A stretch of DNA of 33,342 bases from Candidatus Omnitrophota bacterium (GCA_028719265.1 JAQUKF010000002.1:1-33342); one strand, 5' to 3'; positions 13,507 through 22,112 are shown, numbered from the stretch's first letter. A program made the numbers and translations. The notes: a model not told the origin generated them from the sequence alone.

Positions 13507-15582
13507 ATGCAAAATAAAAGTTTAAAGATTAAATTTGGCAGGAACGACCTTATTCTAGAGACCGGCAGGATCGCCAAGCAGGCCAACGGCGCAGTCACTG
13601 TTACTTATGGCGCAACCGTGGTTTTGGTCACCGCCTGCATGTCCAAGGAGATAAAAGAAGGACAGGATTTTTTTCCTTTGACCGTTGAATACCAGGAAAA
13701 GACTTATGCCGCCGGCAGGTTCCCCGGAGGGTTCTTCAAGCGTGAAGGCAGGCCTTCGGAACGCGAGATATTAGGCTCACGCCTTATCGACCGGCCCATA
13801 AGGCCGCTGTTCCCCGAAGGGTTCCTTAATGAGGTGCAGGTTATCGCGATAGTCCTTTCCAGTGACGGAGAGAATGACCCGAATGTCCTGGCTTTGATCG
13901 GGGCAAGCGCCGCCCTTTCCATTTCGGATATACCATTTAACGGCCCGCTGGCCAGCTGCCGCGTAGCCAGGATAAACAACGAGCTTGTTTTGAACCCTAC
14001 TTATGCCGAGCTTGAGAACGCCGACCTGGAGGTAGTGGTTGCCGGGAACAAAGGTGGCGTGGTGATGCTTGAATCGAAAGCCAAGGAAGTATCCGAAGAG
14101 ACATACCTGGAAGCGGTGAAGTTCGGGATGGAGAGTTTAAGGCCAATACTCAGCATGCAGGAGGAGTTTTGCCGTCTCTATGGAACAGAAAAGGCAAAAG
14201 TTGAACTTAAATTGCTCGATCCGGTATTGATGCAGAAAATAGAGTCCCTTTCACAGGCGAAGTTAAGCCAGGTATATAAATTAAGCAAGAAGGAAGAGCG
14301 CGAAGAGGCGGTGGATTCCTTGACCAAGGAACTGGATGCGCAGTTGACTACCGAAGGGTTCCTGGCCGCGGATATCCATGCAGGCCTGCACGAAGTGGAG
14401 AAGAAACAGGTGCGCAAGATGATCGCCGAAGAGAATGTCCGCATTGACGGGCGTTCTTTCAAGGAGATCCGTCCGATCAGCTGCGAGGTATCCGTGCTTC
14501 CGCGCACGCACGGCTCAAGCCTTTTTACCCGCGGTCAGACCCAGAGCCTGGCCGTAACCACGTTAGGCACGGGCGAAGACGAACAGCTCATCGAATCCCT
14601 GGAGGGAGAGAAGAAGAAGTCCTTTATGCTTCATTATAATTTCCCTTCTTTCAGCGTAGGAGAAACAAGGCCTGTGCGCAGCCCGGGGAGACGCGAGATC
14701 GGGCACGGGGCGCTGGCGGAAAAGGCCCTTTTGGCGGTGCTCCCTTCAAAAGAAAAATTCCCTTATACCGTAAGGGTTGTTTCTGAAATACTGGAATCCA
14801 ATGGTTCAAGCAGTATGGCCTCGGTATGCGCGGCCACGCTTTCCCTGATGGACGCAGGCGTACCGATCAAGGACGCGGTTGGCGGCGTGGCTTTAGGTTT
14901 GGTCAAAGAGGGTGATAAAGCGGCCATCTTGACCGATATTGCCGGGCTGGAAGACCATTTCGGCGATATGGATTTTAAGGTAGCCGGCACGCGCCAGGGA
15001 ATTACCGCTGTGCAGCTTGACCTTAAGATAGGAGGTATCAGCCTGGAACTGCTTAAGGAGTGCCTGGCGCAGTCAAAGGAAGCCAGGTTCTTCATACTTG
15101 ATAAAATGAGCACCGCCTTGGGCAGCCCGAGGGAGGAGCTCTCCAGCTTTGCTCCGCGCATAGACGTCTTAAAGATCAATACCGAGAAGATCGGTGAGCT
15201 TATCGGTCCCGGCGGGAAAACGATCAAGGCGATCATCGCCGCCACAGGCGCCAGCATCGATATAAACGATGACGGTACCGTGCTGGTTGGCTCTACCGAA
15301 GCCTCCAAATCCGACGATGCGATCAAGATGATCAGGGCGATTACCGACGACGTTGAGGTGGGCAGGGTTTATTTCGGCAAGGTAAAACGCATCATGCAGT
15401 TTGGCGTATTTGTAGAGATCGCCCCGCGCAAAGAAGGCCTGGTGCATGTTTCCGAACTTTCGAATACCTTTGTCAAGAAGGTAGAAGACGTGGTGAAGGT
15501 AGGCGATGAATTCAAGGTCAAGGTTATCGGGATAGACGAGCTTGGACGGATAAACCTAAGCAAAAAACAGGCTGAACAATAA
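13507..15582 (+). CDS. pnp: polyribonucleotide nucleotidyltransferase (PNPase)
   Basis: A 691-residue, full-length PNPase that phosphorolytically degrades RNA 3' to 5'. The first RNase PH domain has ERGRPSER-type FKREGRPSEREILGSRLIDRP and SSDGENDPNVLALIGASAAL. The second has RTHGSSLFTRGQTQSL and VRVVSEILESNGSSSMASVCA. After that come a KH domain (INTEKIGELIGPGGKTIKAI) and an S1 domain (VGRVYFGKVKRIMQFGVFVEI, RINLSKKQ). The ATG lies 41 bases after rpsO with only a weak AAAGAG upstream. The protein ends soon after S1, without the long tail of some orthologues. It probably works in RNA turnover with the RNA-processing genes in this block. Confidence 0.98.
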   Translation: MQNKSLKIKFGRNDLILETGRIAKQANGAVTVTYGATVVLVTACMSKEIKEGQDFFPLTVEYQEKTYAAGRFPGGFFKREGRPSEREILGSRLIDRPIRPLFPEGFLNEVQVIAIVLSSDGENDPNVLALIGASAALSISDIPFNGPLASCRVARINNELVLNPTYAELENADLEVVVAGNKGGVVMLESKAKEVSEETYLEAVKFGMESLRPILSMQEEFCRLYGTEKAKVELKLLDPVLMQKIESLSQAKLSQVYKLSKKEEREEAVDSLTKELDAQLTTEGFLAADIHAGLHEVEKKQVRKMIAEENVRIDGRSFKEIRPISCEVSVLPRTHGSSLFTRGQTQSLAVTTLGTGEDEQLIESLEGEKKKSFMLHYNFPSFSVGETRPVRSPGRREIGHGALAEKALLAVLPSKEKFPYTVRVVSEILESNGSSSMASVCAATLSLMDAGVPIKDAVGGVALGLVKEGDKAAILTDIAGLEDHFGDMDFKVAGTRQGITAVQLDLKIGGISLELLKECLAQSKEARFFILDKMSTALGSPREELSSFAPRIDVLKINTEKIGELIGPGGKTIKAIIAATGASIDINDDGTVLVGSTEASKSDDAIKMIRAITDDVEVGRVYFGKVKRIMQFGVFVEIAPRKEGLVHVSELSNTFVKKVEDVVKVGDEFKVKVIGIDELGRINLSKKQAEQ

Positions 15583-15598
15583 CGGCTAATTTCACGAA

Positions 15599-17791
15599 GT
15601 GAGAGAGAGAAGAGCGAATGAGGTCAAAGGGGTCATCTTAGTAGCGATCGGGCTGATGATTTTAGCCAGCCTTATCCGGTTTGACCGCGCCGACCTCATT
15701 TTCTTTACCTCTCATCCCAATTTTCCCCCTAAAAACCTGCTGGGAGTATTCGGAGCTTACCTCGGCGGGTTTATTGTTTTTCTTTTTGGCAATATCTCCA
15801 GCTTTATCATTCCATTCCTGGTAATTTCTCTCGGGGTAAAATATTTCCGGCAGGATAAGCCTTATTTGAGCCTCCCGCGCATTATAGGGATGTTCGTGCT
15901 CCTGGTTTCTTTGAGCTCGCTTATCGGCATGTTCAATCTGAACAACGACCCGCTGAGGTTCCATACCGCCGGTTTCCTGGGGGCGCTTACCTCCAATTTT
16001 ATAACTACGTATTTCAGCCGCTTGGGCGGTTTTATCATTTTTGTCACCTTTATCATACTTTCCCTTGCTTTGGTTACCGAGATCCTTATTTCTTCGCTTT
16101 TTAAAAATACCGTCGGAAAGATGAAATCGTTTTTTTCCGGCATCTTTAACCTTAGCGGCAAGCAGAACGCCACCCTGGTGAAGGTCAGGCAAAATATACT
16201 GAACAGGAAGGGCCAGGCTCCAAGGAAAGAAGCCTTATCCCAGCAGCAGGCCGCCTCTGCCGTAAAGCCCAAGATATTCATGCCGGATATCAGGCCCAAG
16301 ATCCAGATCAAGACAAAGGCCCCTGCCGAGGAGATTAAGGTCAAATCCAAGGAATTGAAGATCGGAGATTATCATTTGCCTTCCGTTGATCTTCTGGATG
16401 ACGCCCCTCTGCCGGACACAAAACAGATGAAGGAGGATCTTGAGGCCAGCGCCAGGATACTGGAAGACACTCTTTCTGATTTCGGGATCGCGGCCAAGGT
16501 TACGGATATAATCCGCGGTCCGGTAATCACGCGTTATGAGCTAGAGCCGGCCCCGGGGGTAAAGATCAACCGTATCGAGGCCTTAAGCGATGATATCGCC
16601 CTGGCGATAAAGGCCCAATCGGTAAGGATCATCGCGCCGATCCCGGGCAAAGGCAGGGTGGGGGTGGAGGTGCCTAATCTGCACAGCGCACTTGTATGTA
16701 TAAAGGATTTGCTTGTTTCGGCTGAATACCACAAGCAAAAAACCCCTCTGGCTTTAGGATTAGGGAAGGACATTACCGGCAGGTCGATCTTCAGCGACCT
16801 GGATGACATGCCCCATCTCTTGATCGCCGGGACCACCGGTTCGGGAAAGACCGTATGCGTAAATACCTGCATATTATCCCTTCTCTTTAGAAGCTCTCCG
16901 AATGACCTGAAGTTCCTGATGATCGACCCGAAAATGGTAGAGCTGATGCCTTTTAACGGACTGCCGCATCTTTTGTGCCCGGTAGTTACCGATGCCAAGA
17001 AAGCGGCAGTGGCCCTCAATTGGGTGGTCGGGCAGATGGAAGAGCGCTATCAGCTCCTGGCGAAGGCGGGGGCAAGGAATATTGAGGCGTATAACGAGAA
17101 GCAGCCGCAGGAGAAGCTGCCCTATATCGTGGTGATCGTGGATGAATTTGCGGATTTGATGACCGTGGCGCGCGACCAGATAGAGAACGCGATTACCCGC
17201 CTGGCGCAGTTGTCACGGGCAGTCGGGATACATCTGATCCTGGCTACGCAGCGGCCGAGCGTGGACGTAATTACCGGAGTTATCAAAGCCAACCTGCCTG
17301 CGCGTATATCATTTAAAGTCGCCTCCAAGGTTGATTCGCGCACCGTCCTGGATATGAACGGGGCAGAGACCTTGCTGGGCAAAGGCGATATGCTATTCTT
17401 GCAGCCCGGCAAAGAAGACCTTATCCGTATTCAGGGAGCTCTGGTCAAGGACGCCGAGATCGAGAAGGTCGTGGGATTTATTAAGGAGCAGGGTGAGCCT
17501 GCTTATGACGAAGAGATACTTAAAGACCAGCAGAAAGGCGCTTTGGGCAACGGCGGAGAGAAGGATGAGCTTTACGAGGAGGCGGTACGCGTGATAATGG
17601 AAAGTAATCAGGCCTCGGTTTCTATATTGCAGAGGCGTATGCGGCTTGGTTATACCCGCGCCGCGCGTATTATAGACATTATGGAATCCGAAGGCCTCGT
17701 CGGACCGTATGAAGGAAGCAAGCCGCGCAGGATACTTGTTGACCGTCAGAATTGGCTTAAGGATTTAACAGGCGGCAGCGCTCCCCGTTAA
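15599..17791 (+). CDS. ftsK: DNA translocase FtsK/SpoIIIE
   Basis: A 730-residue DNA pump that clears chromosome ends through the closing septum. About four membrane helices lie in residues 8-180. A short linker of about 80 residues follows, with no long Pro/Gln-rich region, so the protein is of SpoIIIE size rather than E. coli FtsK size. The RecA-like motor has Walker A GTTGSGKT (411-418) and Walker B YIVVIVDEFADLM, then LATQRPSVDVITG. The C-terminal gamma winged helix (DELYEEAVRVIM ... LQRRMRLGYTRAARIID) reads orienting sequences and contacts XerD; an Xer recombinase gene is also in this window. The start is GTG at 15599, 16 bases after pnp, with a poor Shine-Dalgarno. Confidence 0.97.
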   Translation: MRERRANEVKGVILVAIGLMILASLIRFDRADLIFFTSHPNFPPKNLLGVFGAYLGGFIVFLFGNISSFIIPFLVISLGVKYFRQDKPYLSLPRIIGMFVLLVSLSSLIGMFNLNNDPLRFHTAGFLGALTSNFITTYFSRLGGFIIFVTFIILSLALVTEILISSLFKNTVGKMKSFFSGIFNLSGKQNATLVKVRQNILNRKGQAPRKEALSQQQAASAVKPKIFMPDIRPKIQIKTKAPAEEIKVKSKELKIGDYHLPSVDLLDDAPLPDTKQMKEDLEASARILEDTLSDFGIAAKVTDIIRGPVITRYELEPAPGVKINRIEALSDDIALAIKAQSVRIIAPIPGKGRVGVEVPNLHSALVCIKDLLVSAEYHKQKTPLALGLGKDITGRSIFSDLDDMPHLLIAGTTGSGKTVCVNTCILSLLFRSSPNDLKFLMIDPKMVELMPFNGLPHLLCPVVTDAKKAAVALNWVVGQMEERYQLLAKAGARNIEAYNEKQPQEKLPYIVVIVDEFADLMTVARDQIENAITRLAQLSRAVGIHLILATQRPSVDVITGVIKANLPARISFKVASKVDSRTVLDMNGAETLLGKGDMLFLQPGKEDLIRIQGALVKDAEIEKVVGFIKEQGEPAYDEEILKDQQKGALGNGGEKDELYEEAVRVIMESNQASVSILQRRMRLGYTRAARIIDIMESEGLVGPYEGSKPRRILVDRQNWLKDLTGGSAPR

Positions 17792-17853
17792 CCGGCAGCC
17801 GGAAAGATTAAGAGAACAGACCAGGAAAAGGGAATAAAAATAGAAGGTGCGGT

Positions 17854-18690
17854 ATGAATATTGAGACGGCGGGGGCCAGGTTAAAGAAGATTCGCCAGGA
17901 GAGAGGGATCAGTCTTGAGGAGATCCAGAAGAAAACCAAGATCCATCCCAACGTCTTGCGCGCGATCGAAGGGGATAGCATTACGGATTTAAGCCCAATT
18001 TACCTGAAGGGCTTTATTAAGTTATATTGCAACAGCTTAGGCCTTGATCCCAAAGAGTTCCTTGCCCAGCCTGCCCAGTCCGCAAAACCGGTTTTAAACG
18101 CTGCCGTGGGCAAGGGCATAGGAGAGCGCCTTGAGAAAAAACCCGTACTTCCCAGGAATTTTTCGTTTAAATTAAAAGCGATAAGACCTTCGGCCAGGAG
18201 TAAAAAAATAATATTATTTGCGGTAATCGCGGTAATTTCCATATTGCTGGTATTTAAACTATTCAAGGCCGTTTCCACCTGGCGCAGGGATATAGTTTTA
18301 AGGCGCGCGCATTCTTCTTCCGCCCATCCCAAATCTACCCGTGGAGGCGAACTCTTACCCAAAGAAACCATAAACAGGTCTTCCGCCAAGAATATCCCTA
18401 AGCAGGCCAAGGTCCGCAAGGAACTTGCGCAGGGGTTTGTAGTCGGCATATTCGCGCGCGATAAATCCTGGATTTCCGCCAAGGTGGACGGCAGGGTTGT
18501 TTTCCACGGGGTGCTTGCGCGCGGCAGGACGGAAACCTGGCAGGCTAAAGAAAAGATCGAATTATCCCTCGGCGATGCAGGCGCGGTAGAGCTGCAGGTC
18601 AATGATCAGCGTTTTAGCAGGCTCGGGCGCCGCGGGCAATCTTTAAAGAATATCATTATCAACAAAGAAGGCTTAAAGATTTCCCGATGA
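17854..18690 (+). CDS. rodZ: RodZ-like helix-turn-helix membrane protein
   Basis: 278 residues with the RodZ layout: a Cro-type helix-turn-helix at the N-terminus (GARLKKIRQERGISLEEIQKKT, residues 7-28, through YLKGFIKLYC), a basic juxtamembrane stretch, one membrane helix (about 118-137), a linker, and a periplasmic DUF4115-type beta domain at about 195-278 (GIFARDKSWISAKVDG ... AVELQVND). RodZ links MreB to the wall-elongation machinery. The position between ftsK and pgsA/rimO matches the conserved neighbourhood of this gene in many bacteria (ymfM in Bacillus). The ATG follows AGAAGGTG, and the stop overlaps rimO by ATGA. No mreB is present in the window. Confidence 0.9.
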   Translation: MNIETAGARLKKIRQERGISLEEIQKKTKIHPNVLRAIEGDSITDLSPIYLKGFIKLYCNSLGLDPKEFLAQPAQSAKPVLNAAVGKGIGERLEKKPVLPRNFSFKLKAIRPSARSKKIILFAVIAVISILLVFKLFKAVSTWRRDIVLRRAHSSSAHPKSTRGGELLPKETINRSSAKNIPKQAKVRKELAQGFVVGIFARDKSWISAKVDGRVVFHGVLARGRTETWQAKEKIELSLGDAGAVELQVNDQRFSRLGRRGQSLKNIIINKEGLKISR

Positions 18691-19931
18691 AACAAAAACT
18701 GGGGATGTTAAGCCTGGGCTGCCCGAGAAATCTGGTAGATGCCGAAAGCCTGCTTGCCAGGCTTAAGAATAAAGGCTATTCCATAACCGAAGATATCTCC
18801 GGGGCAGACATCGCCCTGGTGAATACCTGCGCGTTTATCGACGAGGCAAAGCGCGAATCGGTGGAGGCCATCCTTGAGCTGATAGAGCTCAAGAAAGAGG
18901 GGAAGCTTAAGAAGATAGTTGTTTGCGGATGCCTGGCGCAGCGCTACCGGCACCTGAACAGGCATCTGCCGGAAGTAGATGCCTTTGTGGGGTCACCCGG
19001 TCTTGACCGGCGGACAGGCAGGTTCCCTTTGACCCCCCGGCATTATGCTTATTTGAAAATATGCGAAGGCTGCGTGAATAGCTGCAGCTATTGCGTTATT
19101 CCCCGGATCAAGGGGAAATTGGTCAGCCTGGACGAAGAGACGGTTATCCGCAAGGCCAGGTGTTTCAACCGGCAAAAAATTTCCGAGTTGAATATAATCG
19201 GCCAGGACATTACCGGTTTTGGGTTGGATTCATGCGGGGAAAGCCGCTTGAGCGGAGTACTAAGGAAAATAATCCGCAATACGCCGGATGTCGGCTGGAT
19301 CCGCCTCTTGTACCTGAATCCTGAACGCATAAGTGACGACCTGCTTGATTTGATCTCTTCGCATGAGAGGGTATGCAAATATATTGATTTGCCTGTACAG
19401 CATATCAATGACCGCATACTCAGGCTGATGAACCGCAAAGCTACCAAGAAAGGGATAATTTCCCTGATTGAAAAGATAAGAAAGAAGATCCCCGGGGTCT
19501 GCCTGCGCACATCGTTAATTGCCGGTTTTCCTTCGGAGACGGACAAGGAATTCAAGGAGCTTTTGGGTTTTATCAAGGAGATAAAATTCGAGAGATTGGG
19601 GGCTTTTACATATTCCCGCGAAGAAGGCACCCCGGCATATAACCTGAAAGGGCAGTTGAGCCGCAGGCTTAAAGAGGAAAGGCTTGGGGCTATCATGGAG
19701 TTGCAGCAGGGCATAGCGGCGCAGGTAAACGCCGGCTTCCTGAATAAGCGGCTGCGCGTACTTATCGAGGATGAACAGGACGGTTCTTACACCGGCCGCA
19801 GCCAGGCGGATGCGCCGGAGGTCGACGGCCTGGTTTATGTCAATTCTGCCCGCCGGCTTAAGCCGGGGGATTTTACCGATGTGATGGTCACGGATACGTT
19901 AGAGTATGACCTGGTAGGAGAGGCGATTTAA
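18687..19931 (+). CDS. rimO: ribosomal protein S12 methylthiotransferase RimO
   Basis: A 414-residue radical-SAM methylthiotransferase that adds a methylthio group to the conserved aspartate of ribosomal protein S12. The N-terminal cluster cysteines are Cys12 (SLGCPRN), Cys48 (NTCAFID) and Cys82 (VCGCLAQ). The SAM cluster is Cys129-x3-Cys133-x2-Cys136 (CVNSCSYCVIPRIKG). The C-terminus is a TRAM domain ending YDLVGEAI, as in RimO rather than MiaB. The linker between the two cluster domains is short, so the protein is somewhat smaller than the usual 430-440 residues. It overlaps the rodZ stop and is followed by a 76-base gap before pgsA that holds a weak inverted repeat (CGCCTTG/CAAGGCG) and no clear promoter. 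Confidence 0.96.
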   Translation: MKQKLGMLSLGCPRNLVDAESLLARLKNKGYSITEDISGADIALVNTCAFIDEAKRESVEAILELIELKKEGKLKKIVVCGCLAQRYRHLNRHLPEVDAFVGSPGLDRRTGRFPLTPRHYAYLKICEGCVNSCSYCVIPRIKGKLVSLDEETVIRKARCFNRQKISELNIIGQDITGFGLDSCGESRLSGVLRKIIRNTPDVGWIRLLYLNPERISDDLLDLISSHERVCKYIDLPVQHINDRILRLMNRKATKKGIISLIEKIRKKIPGVCLRTSLIAGFPSETDKEFKELLGFIKEIKFERLGAFTYSREEGTPAYNLKGQLSRRLKEERLGAIMELQQGIAAQVNAGFLNKRLRVLIEDEQDGSYTGRSQADAPEVDGLVYVNSARRLKPGDFTDVMVTDTLEYDLVGEAI

Positions 19932-20007
19932 GGTTTGCGCCTTGGCCGTTTTAATATGCGCAAGGCGGCAGGCTTTGGAAATCAACTAATAAAGGAGAAG
20001 GTACGGG

Positions 20008-20586
20008 ATGAATCTTGCCAATCGTTTGACGTTATCGCGGATCTTATTGACTTTTGTATTTATGTTCTTTTTGTTCTGCCAGGGGCTCTGGCCCAAGGTG
20101 GCCAGCCTGATCGTTTTCAGCCTTGCCGCGTTATCCGACCTGTTTGACGGTATGGTCGCCCAGCGCAGGAATATGGTTACGGATTTTGGCCGGCTGATGG
20201 ACCCAATTGCCGATAAGATATTGGTGCTGGCGGCCTTCGCGGCTTTTGTGCAGTTGCAATTGATCGACGCCTGGATGTTTGTGATCATCATTGCCCGCGA
20301 GATCATGATAACTTCCCTGCGCCTCTTCGCTTTAAACAAAGGGAAGGTGCTTTCCGCCGCGCGCGCGGGAAAACACAAAACAGTAGTGCAGATGGGAGTA
20401 ATATTCGCAATCCTCGGTTTCATCCTGATCAAAGAGGTCGCGCTTAAATATTCTACCTGGAACCCGGCCTGGGAGAAGATGTTCCGCCATGGGATATTCG
20501 TCCTTATGCTGCTTACCGTAGGTCTGACCCTTTATTCCGGTTTGTCCTATCTTTGGGAGAACCGCAAGATAATCACCCGCTTATGA
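20008..20586 (+). CDS. pgsA: CDP-diacylglycerol-glycerol-3-phosphate 3-phosphatidyltransferase
   Basis: A 192-residue integral membrane CDP-alcohol phosphatidyltransferase that makes phosphatidylglycerol phosphate, the first committed step to phosphatidylglycerol. It begins MNLANRLTLSRI as is typical and has several membrane helices. The family motif DGxxARx8Gx3Dx3D reads DGMVAQRRNMVTDFGRLMDPIAD: all the aspartates and glycines are kept, but the conserved Arg is Gln, with Arg in the next position. The ATG follows AAAGGAGAAGG. The stop overlaps the ATG of pgpA, so the synthase and the phosphatase for the same product are coupled. Confidence 0.94.
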   Translation: MNLANRLTLSRILLTFVFMFFLFCQGLWPKVASLIVFSLAALSDLFDGMVAQRRNMVTDFGRLMDPIADKILVLAAFAAFVQLQLIDAWMFVIIIAREIMITSLRLFALNKGKVLSAARAGKHKTVVQMGVIFAILGFILIKEVALKYSTWNPAWEKMFRHGIFVLMLLTVGLTLYSGLSYLWENRKIITRL

Positions 20587-21062
20587 GGACCGCTCCCTTG
20601 CGCGATCTCCTGGTCAGGATGACCAGTACTTTCTTTTTTATCGGATACTTGCCTTTGATCCCCGGTACATTCGGCAGTGCCGCCGGGGTAGGCATATTCT
20701 GCCTGTTTGGCGGAGCCGCCAGCCCGGGATATTTCCTTTTTATATTATGCGTGTTTATCCTGGGGATGTTGACCAGCGGCAGGGCGGAAGAATTGTTCAA
20801 CAGGAAGGATCCGGGATGCATAGTGATCGACGAGATAGCCGGGATGCTCCTTGCCCTCAGCTTCCTGCCTGCCGAGCCAAAAGTAGTTATCCTGGCTTTC
20901 CTGATGTTCCGTATCCTGGATACCCTTAAGCCTTTTCCGGCTTCAAGACTGCAGGGTTTGCATGGGGCTATGGGGGTAATGGGGGATGATCTGGTCGCGG
21001 GTATTTATGCCAATATCGTGCTTCAGCTGGCGTTAAGATTGAATTTTCCTATTGCCGTATAA
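20583..21062 (+). CDS. pgpA: phosphatidylglycerophosphatase A
   Basis: A 159-residue membrane protein of the PgpA family, which removes the phosphate from phosphatidylglycerol phosphate, the product of the preceding gene. Signatures seen are LPLIPGTFGSAAG, DPGCIVIDEIAGM, FRILDTLKPFPA and MGDDLVAGIYA. I placed the start at ATG 20583, overlapping the pgsA stop; an in-frame TTG at 20553 would add ten unlikely residues. The final 40 bases overlap the convergent thpR gene. The order pgsA-pgpA-(cinA)-(thpR) is a common block in bacteria. Confidence 0.95.
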   Translation: MRTAPLRDLLVRMTSTFFFIGYLPLIPGTFGSAAGVGIFCLFGGAASPGYFLFILCVFILGMLTSGRAEELFNRKDPGCIVIDEIAGMLLALSFLPAEPKVVILAFLMFRILDTLKPFPASRLQGLHGAMGVMGDDLVAGIYANIVLQLALRLNFPIAV

Positions 21063-21592
21063 ACCGGACCTTGCGGATTAAGCGTACTTTCGAACAAGGT
21101 TATTTCTTTACAGTCAAATTCGCAGTTTAAAGCGGATAAATCCTTTTCTATGCCGTCAATGATTTTCTGTAATACGGGCGCAGGAACGGATTTTTTTATG
21201 CGGCCGACAGTTACGTGCGCGTGGAAAGAGCGTTCTTGACGCAGGGCGTTTGTCTGCAAGATCTCCGTCTCCAGCCGGGCGAAAAGACTTTTTAATTCTT
21301 CCGGTGTCCGCTGCGGACCTATCCAGATTATCCTTGCCTCCCGCAGATGGGGAAATACGCCGGATTTTTCCAGTTTGACCCTGAAAGGGGGGAAGGATTT
21401 TGCAATCAGCGCGATATTCTTTTTAACTTCTTCAATCTGTCCGGATGATATTTCGCCCAGGAACTTCAACGTCAGGTGCAGGTTTTGCGGTTTGACCCAG
21501 TTGATGCCCGGGTATTCATCCGCCTTCTCCGGCATCCCGGAAATACCATCTTTGATCTCTTCGGGGATTTCAACAGCTATAAATGCGCGCAT
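21023..21592 (-). CDS. thpR: RNA 2',3'-cyclic phosphodiesterase (2'-5' RNA ligase family)
   Basis: A 189-residue 2H phosphoesterase with both catalytic HxTx motifs, HLTL in NLHLTLKFLG and HVTV in FHAHVTVGRIKK. The family opens 2',3'-cyclic phosphates at RNA ends to 2'-phosphates and can show 2'-5' ligase activity in vitro. The start MRAFIAVEIPEEI fits the family exactly; upstream in-frame codons that would add 25 residues lie inside pncC. The start overlaps the pncC end by 16 bases and the 3' end overlaps pgpA on the opposite strand, so the gene is squeezed on both sides. Confidence 0.93.
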   Translation of the reverse strand: MRAFIAVEIPEEIKDGISGMPEKADEYPGINWVKPQNLHLTLKFLGEISSGQIEEVKKNIALIAKSFPPFRVKLEKSGVFPHLREARIIWIGPQRTPEELKSLFARLETEILQTNALRQERSFHAHVTVGRIKKSVPAPVLQKIIDGIEKDLSALNCEFDCKEITLFESTLNPQGPVYTAIGKFNLNAS

Positions 21593-22047
21593 AATAGACG
21601 CAAGGCCTCCCGGACCGTTTTTCTGCGGATCTCGTTCCGGCTTCCCCGGAAAAAGAATTTGCGGCATATATCAGTTTTCTTTAGGGATAAACAGATAAAT
21701 ACGGTGCCTACGGGTTTTCCCGGAGTTGCCCCTGATGGGCCGGCAATGCCGGTTATGCCGATGCCAAAGTCCGCCTTTGCTATTTTGCGTATGGCCTTGG
21801 CCATTGATACCGCCACCTGGGGGCTGACGGCGCCGTAGGAACAGATCAGCCCGGCGGGAATTTTCAATATTGAGCGTTTAGAGGAGTTGCTATAGCTTGT
21901 CACCCCCAGCAGGAAATAAGCCGAAGCCCCCGGGTTCCTGGTGAGTTCGGCCGAAAGCAGCCCCCCGCTGCAGGATTCGGCTACGGCGACGGTTTTGCCG
22001 CAGGAAGCCAGTTTTTTATGAATTTCGGGAAGCACCCTGTCTCTCAT
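21577..22047 (-). CDS. pncC: nicotinamide-nucleotide amidohydrolase PncC (CinA C-terminal domain)
   Basis: A 156-residue stand-alone CinA C-terminal domain with VAVAESCSGGLLSAELT, LGVTSYSNSSKRSIL, VSPQVAVSMAKA and FGIGITGIAGPSGATPGKPVGTVFI. The family deamidates nicotinamide mononucleotide to nicotinate mononucleotide for NAD recycling. The N-terminal MoaB-like domain of full CinA is absent. ATG codons at 22110 and 22056 lie upstream of or within the -10 box of the perfect-spacing promoter just upstream, so I chose the ATG at 22047; this leaves almost no 5' leader. It is cotranscribed with thpR. Its orientation is opposite to pgsA-pgpA, unlike the usual collinear pgsA-cinA-recA arrangement. 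Confidence 0.9.
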   Translation of the reverse strand: MRDRVLPEIHKKLASCGKTVAVAESCSGGLLSAELTRNPGASAYFLLGVTSYSNSSKRSILKIPAGLICSYGAVSPQVAVSMAKAIRKIAKADFGIGITGIAGPSGATPGKPVGTVFICLSLKKTDICRKFFFRGSRNEIRRKTVREALRLLCAHL

Positions 22048-22054
22048 AAGTTTC

Positions 22055-22083
22055 ATTATAGACGTTTTTAATTGTATTGACAA
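22055..22083 (-). promoter_or_regulatory. sigma70 promoter for pncC-thpR
   Basis: Read on the minus strand: TTGTCA (22083-22078, 5/6), a 17-base spacer and a perfect TATAAT (22060-22055). Transcription would begin near 22048, essentially at the pncC ATG. Its -35 box overlaps that of the divergent riboflavin promoter. Confidence 0.85.
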
Positions 22084-22104
22084 GCCCGGTTTTTGTGGTA
22101 AAAT
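22077..22104 (+). promoter_or_regulatory. sigma70 promoter for the riboflavin operon
   Basis: TTGACA (22077-22082, perfect), a 16-base spacer and TAAAAT (22099-22104, 5/6). The RNA would begin near 22111, directly at the first strand of the riboswitch P1 helix, which supports both assignments. Confidence 0.85.
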
Positions 22105-22112
22105 AAACACAA

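Noticed and set aside
14763..15326. Minus-strand open frame opposite pnp
   Set aside because: Shadow of the second RNase PH and KH domains of PNPase; Ser-rich composition is typical of antisense reading.
20553..20582. Earlier TTG start for pgpA
   Set aside because: It would add ten residues inside pgsA without a ribosome binding site; the ATG overlapping the pgsA stop fits the family start better.
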